Assembly: GCA_016717595.1 (NCBI GenBank)
Contig: JADKFE010000032.1
Location: 1-64,000, forward strand
Direction of reading: 5' to 3'
DNA from: Deltaproteobacteria bacterium
GTDB taxonomy: Bacteria > Myxococcota_A > UBA796 > CAJQPC01
Length of the DNA stretch: 64,000 nt
A model generated the notes under the pieces. That model was not told where the DNA came from. It searched no databases and worked only from the letters and a program-made list of their open reading frames with translations. How positions within the stretch are numbered: the first letter of the stretch is position 1; the number at the start of each line of letters is the position of its first letter. Positions 56,505 to 64,000 of this stretch are shown one piece after another. A program made the translations under genes and the position numbers.

Positions 56505-57608
56505 ATGATGGCCGTCCACAAGATGTTCCCCCTCACGCTCCTGTCCCTGCTCGTTGTGGTCCCGGCGTGTTTTGAAGAAGAGGACGACAAGGTCGACTCC
56601 GAGGGCAGCGAAGAGACCGGCGAGAGCGGCGGCGAGAGCGGCGACGACAGCTCGGGTGGTGGGGATGACTCTTCAGAGCCCGAGCCCGTCGAGGGCACGA
56701 TCTCCGGGCGGGTCGAGGTGGTGCTGTACACCGAGGGCGCCGACGGAGAGCGGGAGTACATCTCTTACGCCGACGCCGACGCCCTGACCGACTATGACCT
56801 CAGCGTCTTCCCCTTCGGCAAGGTCTTCGTGGCGGCGTACAACACCGACGCGGCCGGGGTGAAGCAGTTCCACGGCGACGCCACCATCGACGCGCCGAGC
56901 ATCGGCGGCGACGACTACAGCATCGACGTGCGCAAGAAGGACGGCCCCGGCGACGTGCTGGTCTACGCCCACGTCGACTGGTATCAGGACCGCATCTTGG
57001 GCTCGTGGGAGCCCCAAGAGCACTACGGTGACGTCGTGGCCATCACTGAAGGCGCGGAGATCACCTCCGTAGACATCACCATCCTCGCGCCGATCCCCTA
57101 CTCTGGCGGCGGCTCTTGTGACACGGTGAACGTCACCGGCGACGTCATCATCACCGTCTCGTACGCGGGCGGCGACGTGGCCACCTTCTTCCAGACCACC
57201 GACGGCGAGGGCCCGTATTACGCCTCGTGGACCACAGTGAGCGCGGACGGCGGCGGCGCCTCGGGCGAGTTCAGCAACACGGCCTGCGCGGGGCTCGGCG
57301 AGGTGAAGCTGCGCGGCGCCTGGGACACCAACGGCAACAACATCATCGACGCCACCGACCGCTGGGGCGGCTACATCTCCGCCCCGGACACCGACGGCGG
57401 CGCCCTGAACGTGCCCGCGGAGACCATCGTGTACCTGTGGTCCTTCGCCGACACCGACGGCGACGGCGTGCTCAACGAGCCCGGCGAGCCCGTGGCCGCG
57501 GGCGGCGGCGAGTCCAGCGGGCGCCTGCCGACGGGCGGCAGCGGGGCGAGCGGCATCTCCTTGTCGCTCAACGCGCCGCCGAGCCCCTCGGACACCGGCG
57601 CCGAGTGA
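56505..57608 (+). CDS. Lipoprotein with acidic linker and beta-rich domain
   Basis: 367 residues. Signal and lipobox (LLSLLVVVPACFEE), an acidic Ser/Gly linker, then a calcium-binding-like beta domain (GTISGRVEVVLYTEGADGER, VFVAAYNTDAAGVKQFHGDA, and WDTNGNNIIDATDRWGGYIS / DTDGDGVLNEPGEP, EF-hand-like acidic loops). The C-terminal end is Ser/Gly-rich. No enzyme motif. The upstream gap of 137 bases to rtcR is relatively AT-rich (TTGTAAACTTACC and CGATAAGATACTG) and probably contains divergent promoters. Confidence 0.75.
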   Translation: MMAVHKMFPLTLLSLLVVVPACFEEEDDKVDSEGSEETGESGGESGDDSSGGGDDSSEPEPVEGTISGRVEVVLYTEGADGEREYISYADADALTDYDLSVFPFGKVFVAAYNTDAAGVKQFHGDATIDAPSIGGDDYSIDVRKKDGPGDVLVYAHVDWYQDRILGSWEPQEHYGDVVAITEGAEITSVDITILAPIPYSGGGSCDTVNVTGDVIITVSYAGGDVATFFQTTDGEGPYYASWTTVSADGGGASGEFSNTACAGLGEVKLRGAWDTNGNNIIDATDRWGGYISAPDTDGGALNVPAETIVYLWSFADTDGDGVLNEPGEPVAAGGGESSGRLPTGGSGASGISLSLNAPPSPSDTGAE

Positions 57609-57699
57609 GCTGAGGCGGCCATCAGGGCGCGGAGTTTCTCTCGCCCTGTCGCCGATCCGCAGAGCTGGGTGTATCCTGAGCCTTCGCCTCCAGGCCCTC

Positions 57700-58427
57700 A
57701 TGCGCCCAGCCCCTGCTCGTCACATTCGCCGCGCTCTGCGTCAGCGTCGCCGCCCCCGTCACGTTGGCGGCGGAGCCCACCGCCGCGCTCACCACGCTCA
57801 CGCCCAAGGCGATTCAGACGGCGCTGAACAGCGACTCCGGCTGGGCGAGCCACGCCAGCAAAGACGGCGTGACGGTCACCCGCAAAGACGTCCCCGGGCT
57901 GCCGGTCCCGGCGTTTAAGGGGCTCGAAGGACTGCACGCTCGACGCCGACACTCTGTTTGGCCTCATCGCCGACATCGGCAACCAGGCCGGGCTCACCGA
58001 CCTGCTCGCCGAGGCCAAGGTGTTGTGGTCGGACACGACGGGGCGGGTGCATTTTTATCAGGTCTTGGCCTCGCCGGTGCCGTTCGTGTCGGATCGGTAC
58101 TGGTTCCTCAAGGCCCAGAACACCTGGGACGTCAACGGCGTCGATGGGCACCACCGGCAGACCTGGGACATGCTCGACCCGAACCTCTACCCCGAGGCCT
58201 ACGCCTCGGTGCAGCGGCGGTACAGCGACGCGGTGATCACCCCGCTGAACTATGGCTCTTGGGAGGTGCTGCCGTTGGGGGCGGGCAAGGTGCGCGTCAT
58301 CTACCGCATCGTGAGCCACCCCGGCGGCAGCCTCTCCGACAGCCTCGCCGAGACGGTCACCGGGCAGACCTTGCCCGACAACATCCTCAACTTTGAGCGG
58401 GTGACCCGCGCCAAGATGGGGGGCTGA
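57700..58427 (+). CDS. START/SRPBCC-like secreted protein (two frameshifts)
   Basis: Read in three frames: a signal peptide in the second (VTFAALCVSVAAPVTLAAEP), then TLTPKAIQTALNSDSGWASH and ASKDGVTVTRKDVPGLPVPA, then LIADIGNQAGLTDLLAEAKV, VHFYQVLASPVPFVSDRYWF and VRVIYRIVSHPGGSLSDSLA. This is the START-domain-like lipid-binding fold with a C-terminal helix (QTLPDNILNFERVTR). Frameshifts lie near 57712 and 57930. About 240 residues. It is followed by a related copy starting two bases after its stop, so the two were probably duplicated. Confidence 0.7.
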
Positions 58428-58429
58428 GC

Positions 58430-59162
58430 ATGGCCTCGTCGCCTCGTCTGAGCCGCCGCGCCTTCTTCTGCGGCGCCGCCGCCAGCCGTCGCCAGCGCCG
58501 TGCCCGGCGACGCGGGGGCCACGACGCTGAGCCCGAGCGCCATCCAAGCCCTGCTCGACGCCGACGGGGCTGGACGCTCCTCGACGCCGACGCGGACGGC
58601 GTCGCGCTCTACCAAAGTCTGTGACGGGCCACGGCGTGCTCGCCTACAAAGGGGTGCGCCCCGTCGCCGTGGGGCCCCAGGCCCTGTTCGACACGATCTG
58701 CGACGTGCCCGCCCACAAAGGCGATCTCCGGCGGGGTGTTGGCCGAGAGCGTCGTGCTGCACAAGAATCTTCGAGACGCCTTGCATTATTACCGGGTGAT
58801 GCGGTCTCCGGCGTGGGTGCCGATCTCCGATCGGTACTGGTTTTCTGCAGTCGTCGATTCGCCGCGACATCGGCGGCGCGTGGGGCACCACAAACGCGCC
58901 TGGAACCCGCTGGACACCACAAAATACTCCGAGGCCCACGGCGCCGTGGTGAGCCGCTTCCCGGACGCCGTGCAGGTGACGCTGAACGGCGGCTCGTGGG
59001 AGGATTCAGCCGGGCAAGACGGCGGAGGACTCCGTGCTCATCTCCCGGATCTTCTCGCACCCGGGCGGCAACATCTCCGACGGCGTCGCGTCTCAGGTCT
59101 CTCAGCGGTCGTTGCCCAAGAACATGCTCAAGTTTGAGGCGGCGGCGAAGCAGCGGGCCTGA
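58430..59162 (+). pseudogene. Second START-like paralog, many frameshifts
   Basis: Fragments in all three frames reconstruct a protein like the previous one: an Arg-rich Tat-like signal (SRRAFFCG), then LSPSAIQALLDADGAG, GVLAYKGVRPVAVGPQALFD, LAESVVLHKNLRDALHYYRV, PAWVPISDRYWF, SEAHGAVVSRFPDAVQVTLN, RIFSHPGGNISDGVASQVSQ and RSLPKNMLKF. I count at least five frame changes in 730 bases, more than any other gene here. It may be a decaying duplicate or a badly read stretch. Confidence 0.6.
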
Positions 59163-59260
59163 GGGGCTCAAGCCACGGCTGGCGCGACATCGCGCCGCGT
59201 CGCGCCTCGGGCGGTCGCGGTTAGGTCTGTGGGCGAACGCCTCCTTCAAGGGCCTCCGCC

Positions 59261-59640
59261 GTGACGTCGCGCCTGCTCCTGCTCTTCCCGCTCTCGCCGC
59301 TCGCGCCTGTTGCCCCCGAGGCCCCGGCGACGATCGTCTCGGCCTGGAGCGAGTCTGGCGCGGCCTTGTTGAGCCTCGACGCGGACACGGTGAGCTTGGG
59401 GCGAGACACCTTGAGCCTGACCGTACACGATGAGGTGGGGAGGGCCGGGGCCTCAGCCTCACGATCGAGGCGACGATGCCCGACATGGGCCACGGAGAGG
59501 GGCTCGTCGAGATCGCCGAGGAGGGCGGCGGGGTCTACCTACTCACCACCGACCTTGACATGACGGGGCTGTGGATCCTCGACGGCGTGATCTTGGGTGA
59601 GCCAGCGGACCCGTTCTTGCTCGCCGTGGAGGCCTGGTGA
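59261..59640 (+). CDS. FixH/YtkA-like secreted protein (one frameshift)
   Basis: About 125 residues. The first frame has a signal-like start (SRLLLLFPLSPLAPVAPEAP), then TIVSAWSESGAALLSLDADT and VSLGRDTLSLTVHDEVG. After a shift near 59455 it continues IEATMPDMGHGEGLVEIAEE, GGGVYLLTTDLDMTGLWILD. The MPDMGHG and the M-x-G-x-W strand are characteristic of FixH/YtkA domains linked to copper delivery. It directly precedes the barrel protein and the MbnP/MbnH pair and probably belongs to the same operon. Confidence 0.68.
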
Positions 59641-60465
59641 TCTTCGCGGCGCTCGTGCTCGGCGGCGCGGCCTGGGCGGGCTCCTGCTGTGTGGCCGGGG
59701 CCAACGGCGACCCGCTGTGGCTGCTCGGCGAGGAGCTCGCCGCCGTAGGGGTCGGGCTCAGCGGGGCGCAGTTTTATGGGGCGCGGTCTCTGGCCGGGGA
59801 CGTGCGGATCGACAGGCGCTGAGGGCCTGGATCTGCGCCTCGGCGTGCGCGGCGCGCGGCGGGGGGGGGAGTTTGTGCAGCTTGGGGCGGAGCTGCCCGG
59901 CGTGCTGCGGCTCTCGGACGAGCCCGCGGAGGTGGGCCCCGGCGACGCCCGCGCCTGGGCGATCGTAGAGCCCTGGAGTCCAGATGAGCGCCTCGCCCCG
60001 GCCCTGCGCCTGGGCATCGACGCGCCGTTGAGCGCCGCCGCGAGCGGCGCGGCGACGGGGCTCGGCTACGGCCTGGCGCGTGTCGGGCTGAGCCTGGGCT
60101 ACGCCGGGGAGAGGTTTGGCCTACGCGCCGCGGCGACGGGGCTCATGCCTTACGCCACCGACGCCCAGAACACCCCGGGCCTCGGCGCCGAGATGAGCTT
60201 GGGCGGCGTCGCCCGGCTCGGGCCCACCCTCGTCACCACGGCGTCGCTGGGCTGGTTCACCGCGCGGCCGGCGCCGTAGACGGCCTCGTGGTGGGCGCTG
60301 GGCGCGCGGACTGGAGCGCGGCGGTGGGCCTCGGCTGGTCGATCACCCCGCTCACCCGCCTGGACCTCGGCCTGAGCGCCAGCGTCCCGCTTCAAGGCTT
60401 AGGGCACAACGTCCCGCTCACGACGGCGGGGGGTGTCTCTCTCACGCGGCGCTGGAGCCGCTGAT
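59637..60465 (+). CDS. Predicted outer-membrane beta-barrel protein in the copper operon (two frameshifts)
   Basis: Starts on the previous stop (GTGA). Signal peptide FAALVLGGAAWAG, then CCVAGANGDPLWLLGEELAA. Two frameshifts, near 59815 and 60275. The downstream parts have alternating strands with Gly-aromatic turns (GLGYGLARVGLSLGYAGERF, GLRAAATGLMPYATDAQN, SAAVGLGWSITPLTRLDLGL, SASVPLQGLGHNVPLTTAGG) typical of outer-membrane barrels. I infer a channel or porin for copper or a copper-loaded protein; no family name can be given. Confidence 0.6.
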
Positions 60466-60499
60466 CTCATCAACGCTCGACCCACACCCACGAGGATCT

Positions 60500-61368
60500 A
60501 TGCTGAGTCTCTCCCGTATCGCCCCCCTCGCCGCGTCTCTGCTGCTCGCCTGCGGAGACAAAGACCAAGAGCACGACGACTCCGGCCACGAGCACAGCGA
60601 CGAGACCGAGACGGAGGCGGTCACCGTGCGGTTTGAGGCGACGGTGGGCGAAGAGGCGTTCTCGTGCAGCACCCAGCACACCGGCGTCGGCGCGACGGGC
60701 GCCACCTTAGAGGCCTTCGACAACCGCCTCTACGTTCACGAGCTCACCCTGCTCGACGCCGACGGCGGCGAGCACCCCGTCACGCTCACGGACGACGGGA
60801 TGTGGCAGGTGCAAAACGTCGCGCTCCTCGACTTTGAGGACAAGTCCGGGGCCTGCGCCAACGGCACCGCCGAGATGAACGGCGTCCTGATCGGCACCGT
60901 GGCCGCCCATGACACCGTCGCCGTGCGCTTCACCTTGGGCCTGCCCTTTGAGCTGAACCACCAAGACCCCGCGACGGCGCCGAGCCCCCTGAACCTCTCC
61001 GCGTTCTTCTGGACCTGGGAGTCGGGCTACAAGTTCTGGCGCTTTGACGGGCGCACCACGGCGGCGCCCGAGGGCTTCTTCTTCCACCTCGGCTCGACGG
61101 GCTGCGAGACGGACACCGACGGCGCGGTGACGAGCTGCTCCCGCCCAACCGCCTCACGATCACCCTCGACGGCTTCGACCCGGCGGAGAACGTCGTGCGC
61201 ATCGACCTCGGCGCGCTCACCGCCGGGGTGGACCTCGACAGCCCAGACGCCACCTGCATGTCGGGGCCGGGGATGGGCGACTGCACGCCGTGGTTCGGCG
61301 CCTTGGGTCTGCCCTGGGGAGACAAACAAGGCGATCCCGCCGCCCAGACCGTGTTCTCCGTGAGGTGA
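60500..61368 (+). CDS. mbnP: MbnP family copper-binding lipoprotein (one frameshift)
   Basis: About 288 residues. Lipobox SLLLACGDK, a His/Asp-rich linker (HDDSGHEHSDE), then the MbnP domain: FEATVGEEAFSCSTQHTGVG, FDNRLYVHELTLLDADGGEH, VALLDFEDKSGACANGTAEM, LGLPFELNHQD, FFWTWESGYKFWRFDG and HLGSTGCETD. The frame shifts near 61140; after it NRLTITLDGFDPAENVVRID, ATCMSGPGMGDCTPWFGALG and TVFSVR finish the protein. The four-Cys pattern and the Trp-rich copper region are present. MbnP binds copper after its partner MbnH oxidises a Trp to kynurenine. Confidence 0.85.
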
Positions 61369-62480
61369 GCGTGGCGGTGACTCGAAGGACGCTGTGGTCT
61401 GGGGGTCTGGCCCTCGCCGCGTGTCTTGGCCTGGGCTGCAAAGACGACGCGCTGGACGACACGGCGGCGCCTGGCTGGCAGTGGAGCCTGCCCGCCGGGT
61501 TCCCCGAGCCGTGGGCGCCCGAGGACAACCCGATGACCGCCGAGAAGGTGGCCTTGGGTCGGGCGCTGTTCTACGACCGCCAGCTCTCGTTGAACCAGAC
61601 CCAGTCCTGCGGCGACTGTCACCTCCAGCACCTCGCGTTCACCGACGGTCGGGCCACGGCCATCGGCTCCACGGGGGAGGTCCACCGCCGGGCGTCGATG
61701 TCTTTGGTGAACGTGGCCTACGCGGCGGGGCTCACCTGGGCCTCGACGACGATGCGGCTGTTGGAGGATCAAGCCCTGGTGCCGATCTTCGGCGAAGATC
61801 CGGTCGAGCTCGGCTTCTCTGGCCAAGAGGACGAGCTGATCCGCCGCCAAGCCGACGACGCCGAGCGCGCGGCGATGTTTGAAGCCTTCCCCGGCGAAGG
61901 GTGACCCTGGGCAGGCGTCACCCGCGCCCTCGCGGCGTTCCAGCGCTCGATCATCGCCGCGGACAGCCCCTATGACCGCTTTGTCAACAAGACCGACCTC
62001 ACGGCGCTCTCCGCCGACGCCCGCGCGGGCATGTCGTTGTTCTTCTCGGAGCAGATGGAGTGTTTCCACTGCCACGGCGGCTACTTGATGAGCGACGCCG
62101 CGCGGAGCGCCACCACCGTCTTTGATGAGCTGACCTTCCACAACAACGGCCTGTACAACCTCGACGGCTACGGGGCTTACCCCGAGACCGACCAGGGCCT
62201 CATCGAGCAGACCGGCAGCGCCGCCGACATGGGGCGCTTTCGGGCGCCGAGCTTACGGAACATCGCCGTCACCGGGCCGTACATGCACGACGGCAGCTTG
62301 GCGACCTTAGACGACGTGCTGAGCCACTACGCCAAAGGCGGCGAGGGCGGGCCGTATCAGAGCCTCTTCGTGAAGGGCTTTGAGCTGGGCGACGACGAGC
62401 GACGTCAGCTCCTCGCCTTCTTGGAGAGCCTCACGGACGAGGGCCTGCTCACGGATCCTCGGTTTGGGCCGCCGGAGTAG
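61365..62480 (+). CDS. mbnH: MbnH family di-haem enzyme (one frameshift)
   Basis: About 371 residues, starting at a GTG that overlaps the mbnP stop; GTG 61371 is an alternative. A signal and lipobox (LALAACLGLGCKD) precede AEKVALGRALFYDRQLSLNQ and TQSCGDCHLQHLAFTDGRAT (haem 1, CxxCH). After a frameshift near 61900 the second haem motif follows (EQMECFHCHGGYLM), with FRAPSLRNIAVTGPYMHDGS, the axial-ligand and active-site segment of MauG/cytochrome c peroxidase-type enzymes. It should modify MbnP. It overlaps the convergent sensor gene by about 30 bases. Confidence 0.87.
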
Positions 62481-63358
62481 GCCGCCGCACCAGGCGCGCC
62501 CCGGTCTCGCCGATGGGCGTCACCTTCCACGGCGGCGCGCCCGCCCGGGCGACGTCGAGGTCCGCGGCCTCTAAGGCCAAGGCCGCGAGGTTCGCCACCT
62601 GGGGCCGCCCGTCCGCCGAGAACACCACCACGGCGCCGGGCAGCTCATCGAGCACGAGGCGTAAGGCGGCGCGGGCCTCGGGGTCGTGAACCTGGGCCAG
62701 GGCGCGCGCATCCAGGGGGCCTGCGGCGGGGTCATCGAGCAGGCGGTTCACGAAGTTCGCTCGCCCGGCGCACCTCTTCGGGGCCTCAAACACCTCGACC
62801 CGGCGCACGGCGCAGCCCTCTTGAACCGCCCTCCAAGGCCGCGGCGAGCTCTTGGAGCGGGTCGTCGATGCGGGCGCGCAGGCGGCGGGTGAGCACGAGG
62901 CTCAAGGCGAAGCTCAGCAGGCCCAAGAGCACCGCGCTCCAGGCCCCGGCGAAGGCCCGCCATCGGGCGGCGACGCTCGCTTTGGCCATGCCGTCGCGGT
63001 TCACCTCAGCCAAGGCGCGGGCGGCCTTCACCGTGTCGTGTCGGGCCTCGGCGTCGCCGTTCAGGGCCGCGGGGCCACGCGCCTCTAGCACGTCCAAGAG
63101 CGCGGGCTCGGCGTCTTCAGTGACGTTGGCGCGCGCCCGGGCCAGGCCGTCGATGAAGTGTTGTGTGCTCTCGGGGCTGGGGTCGGCGACGGCGGCGAGC
63201 ATGTCTTCAGCCGCCTCGATCGAGACGACGTTCTCTTGCATCACGACGTCTACCGCCGGGCCCATACGCCCCAGGAGGCTCACGGCCGCCAAGGTGGTGA
63301 GCGCCTGAACGGCCAAGAGCGCGCCAATCCCCAGGCGAAGCTCGGTGCGTAGACGCAT
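62449..63358 (-). CDS. Membrane sensor with HAMP-like helix and PAS-like domain (one frameshift)
   Basis: First part (190 residues): a helix LRLGIGALLAVQALTTLAAV, a periplasmic helical bundle, a second helix (WSAVLLGLLSFALSLVL) and a basic HAMP-type turn (TRRLRARIDDPLQELAAALE). Near 62825 the frame shifts to LRRVEVFEAPKR-like sequence, then ALRLVLDELPGAVVVFSADG and RPQVANLAALALEAADLDVA, a PAS-like sensor. I see no kinase or chemotaxis-transducer domain, so it may be an orphan sensor or a fragment. It is adjacent to the potassium regulator upstream. Confidence 0.55.
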
Positions 63359-63361
63359 CGG

Positions 63362-64000
63362 TCAGCTCCGGTCGGCGAGGGAGAGCGCCGCGCCGGTCTG
63401 GGGAGACGAGCAGCAGCACGTCGTCCTCACGCAAGGGGCGGCGGGGGTCGGGCAAGAGCAGGTGCGTGGCGCCTTCGCGGTCTTTCATGCGGATCGCGAC
63501 GACGGTGACGCCGTGGCGTTTGGGCAAGGTCAGCTCGATGAGGCTGCGGCCGACGAAGCTCGCGGGCACGATGAGCTCGGTCAGGCTGAGGCCGTCGCCC
63601 AAGGGGATGATGTCGGCGACGCCTTGGTGGGCGAGGCGGGTGGCGAGGCGCTCGCCGTAGGCCCGCTCGGGGTTCACGACCTCGTGGGCGCCGACCAGCG
63701 CAGCACCCGCTCGTGCAGATCATCCGTGGCCCGGGAGATGATCTTCGGCGCGCCCATCTGCCGCAGCAGAGCCGTGACGAGGATCGAGCCCTCCCGGGCG
63801 TTCTCGCCCAAGGACACCGCGCAGAGGTCACGCCGAGAGGGGGCGAGCCCCGCCAAGGCGGCCTCGTCCGTGGCGTTGAGGCACACCACGTCGGTGAGGT
63901 AGGGCGCGGCGGCCTGCACCCGCTCCATGCGGGTGTCGATGCCGACGACCTCGACGTGCTGGGCCACCAAAGACCGCGCCAGCGCGCTGCCAAACTGCCC
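63362..64000 (-). CDS. TrkA/KtrA-type potassium channel regulator, 5' end outside window (frameshifts)
   Basis: The window ends inside the N-terminal Rossmann domain (GQFGSALARSLVAQHVEVVG, then IDTRMERVQAAAPYLTDVVC), the NAD/nucleotide-binding RCK-N fold. After frame changes near 63690 the RCK-C domain follows (GDGLSLTELIVPASFVGRSL, IELTLPKRHGVTVVAIRMKD, DPRRPLREDDVLLLVS). The last residues need one more shift near 63405 to end as a natural tail (SLADRS). These proteins gate Ktr/Trk potassium uptake in response to nucleotides. The channel subunit is not in the window. Confidence 0.75.

Overview
The window is very GC-rich bacterial DNA. It is almost fully packed with genes, many starting on ATGA or GTGA stop/start overlaps. 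It most resembles an uncultured Myxococcota (deltaproteobacterial) chromosome. The signs are many lipoproteins with Asp/Ser/Gly/Thr-rich linkers after the lipobox, a Ser/Thr kinase, an FHA regulator, MopE-type Cys/Asp repeats, and an MbnP/MbnH pair of the type first named in Myxococcus xanthus. I see no tRNA, rRNA, CRISPR array, prophage or insertion sequence. About twenty genes are interrupted by one or a few single-base frameshifts. One is polA, whose catalytic and proofreading motifs are all intact, so most of these are probably base-calling errors rather than gene death. They are densest near both window edges.

Layout. 1-1400: degenerate repeats and an Rpn-family pseudogene. 1.6-6.2 kb: FG-GAP-like lipoprotein, adenylate cyclase, MazF-type toxin-antitoxin pair with a palindromic operator, L,D-transpeptidase. 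6.2-19.6 kb: M16 protease pair, amidohydrolase, GT9 glycosyltransferase, TetR/methyltransferase with two operators, SMP-30-like lipoprotein, sterol-desaturase-family enzyme, glutaredoxin, Ser/Thr kinase, TPM-like protein. 19.7-22.0 kb: a secreted protein joining calcium-binding-type repeats to an olfactomedin domain, a domain best known from animals. 22.0-23.9 kb: lipoprotein and F420/NADP-reductase-like protein.

23.85-28.43 kb: the first RNA-repair/ribosome-rescue locus. It holds a sigma-54 activator with a CARF-like sensor domain, then a translationally coupled operon of RtcB-family ligase, release factor PrfH and an uncharacterised 151-residue protein. 28.4-44.7 kb: mostly housekeeping and regulation (FHA-winged-helix and XRE regulators, ECF sigma/anti-sigma/secreted protein, DNA polymerase I, acyl-CoA dehydrogenase, arginase-family hydrolase, TrmB-like methyltransferase).

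44.8-56.4 kb: two large multidomain cell-wall hydrolases, each ending in a putative Cys-peptidase domain, flank a class II Fic protein and a canonical rtcB-rtcA operon. rtcR is encoded opposite, across about 350 bp full of perfect inverted repeats. 56.5-64 kb: lipoprotein, two START-like paralogs, a probable copper operon (FixH/YtkA-like, predicted outer-membrane barrel, MbnP, MbnH), a membrane sensor and a truncated TrkA-type potassium channel regulator.

The most interesting system is the pair of RNA-repair loci. Both have a CARF-domain sigma-54 activator, an identical 15-base promoter core (CGGCACGCTCCTTGC) and a candidate upstream activator site centred near -90. I infer that RNA-damage signals switch on two parallel outputs: rtcBA for RNA ligation and end conversion, and rtcB2-prfH-orf151 for ribosomes cut at the decoding centre.
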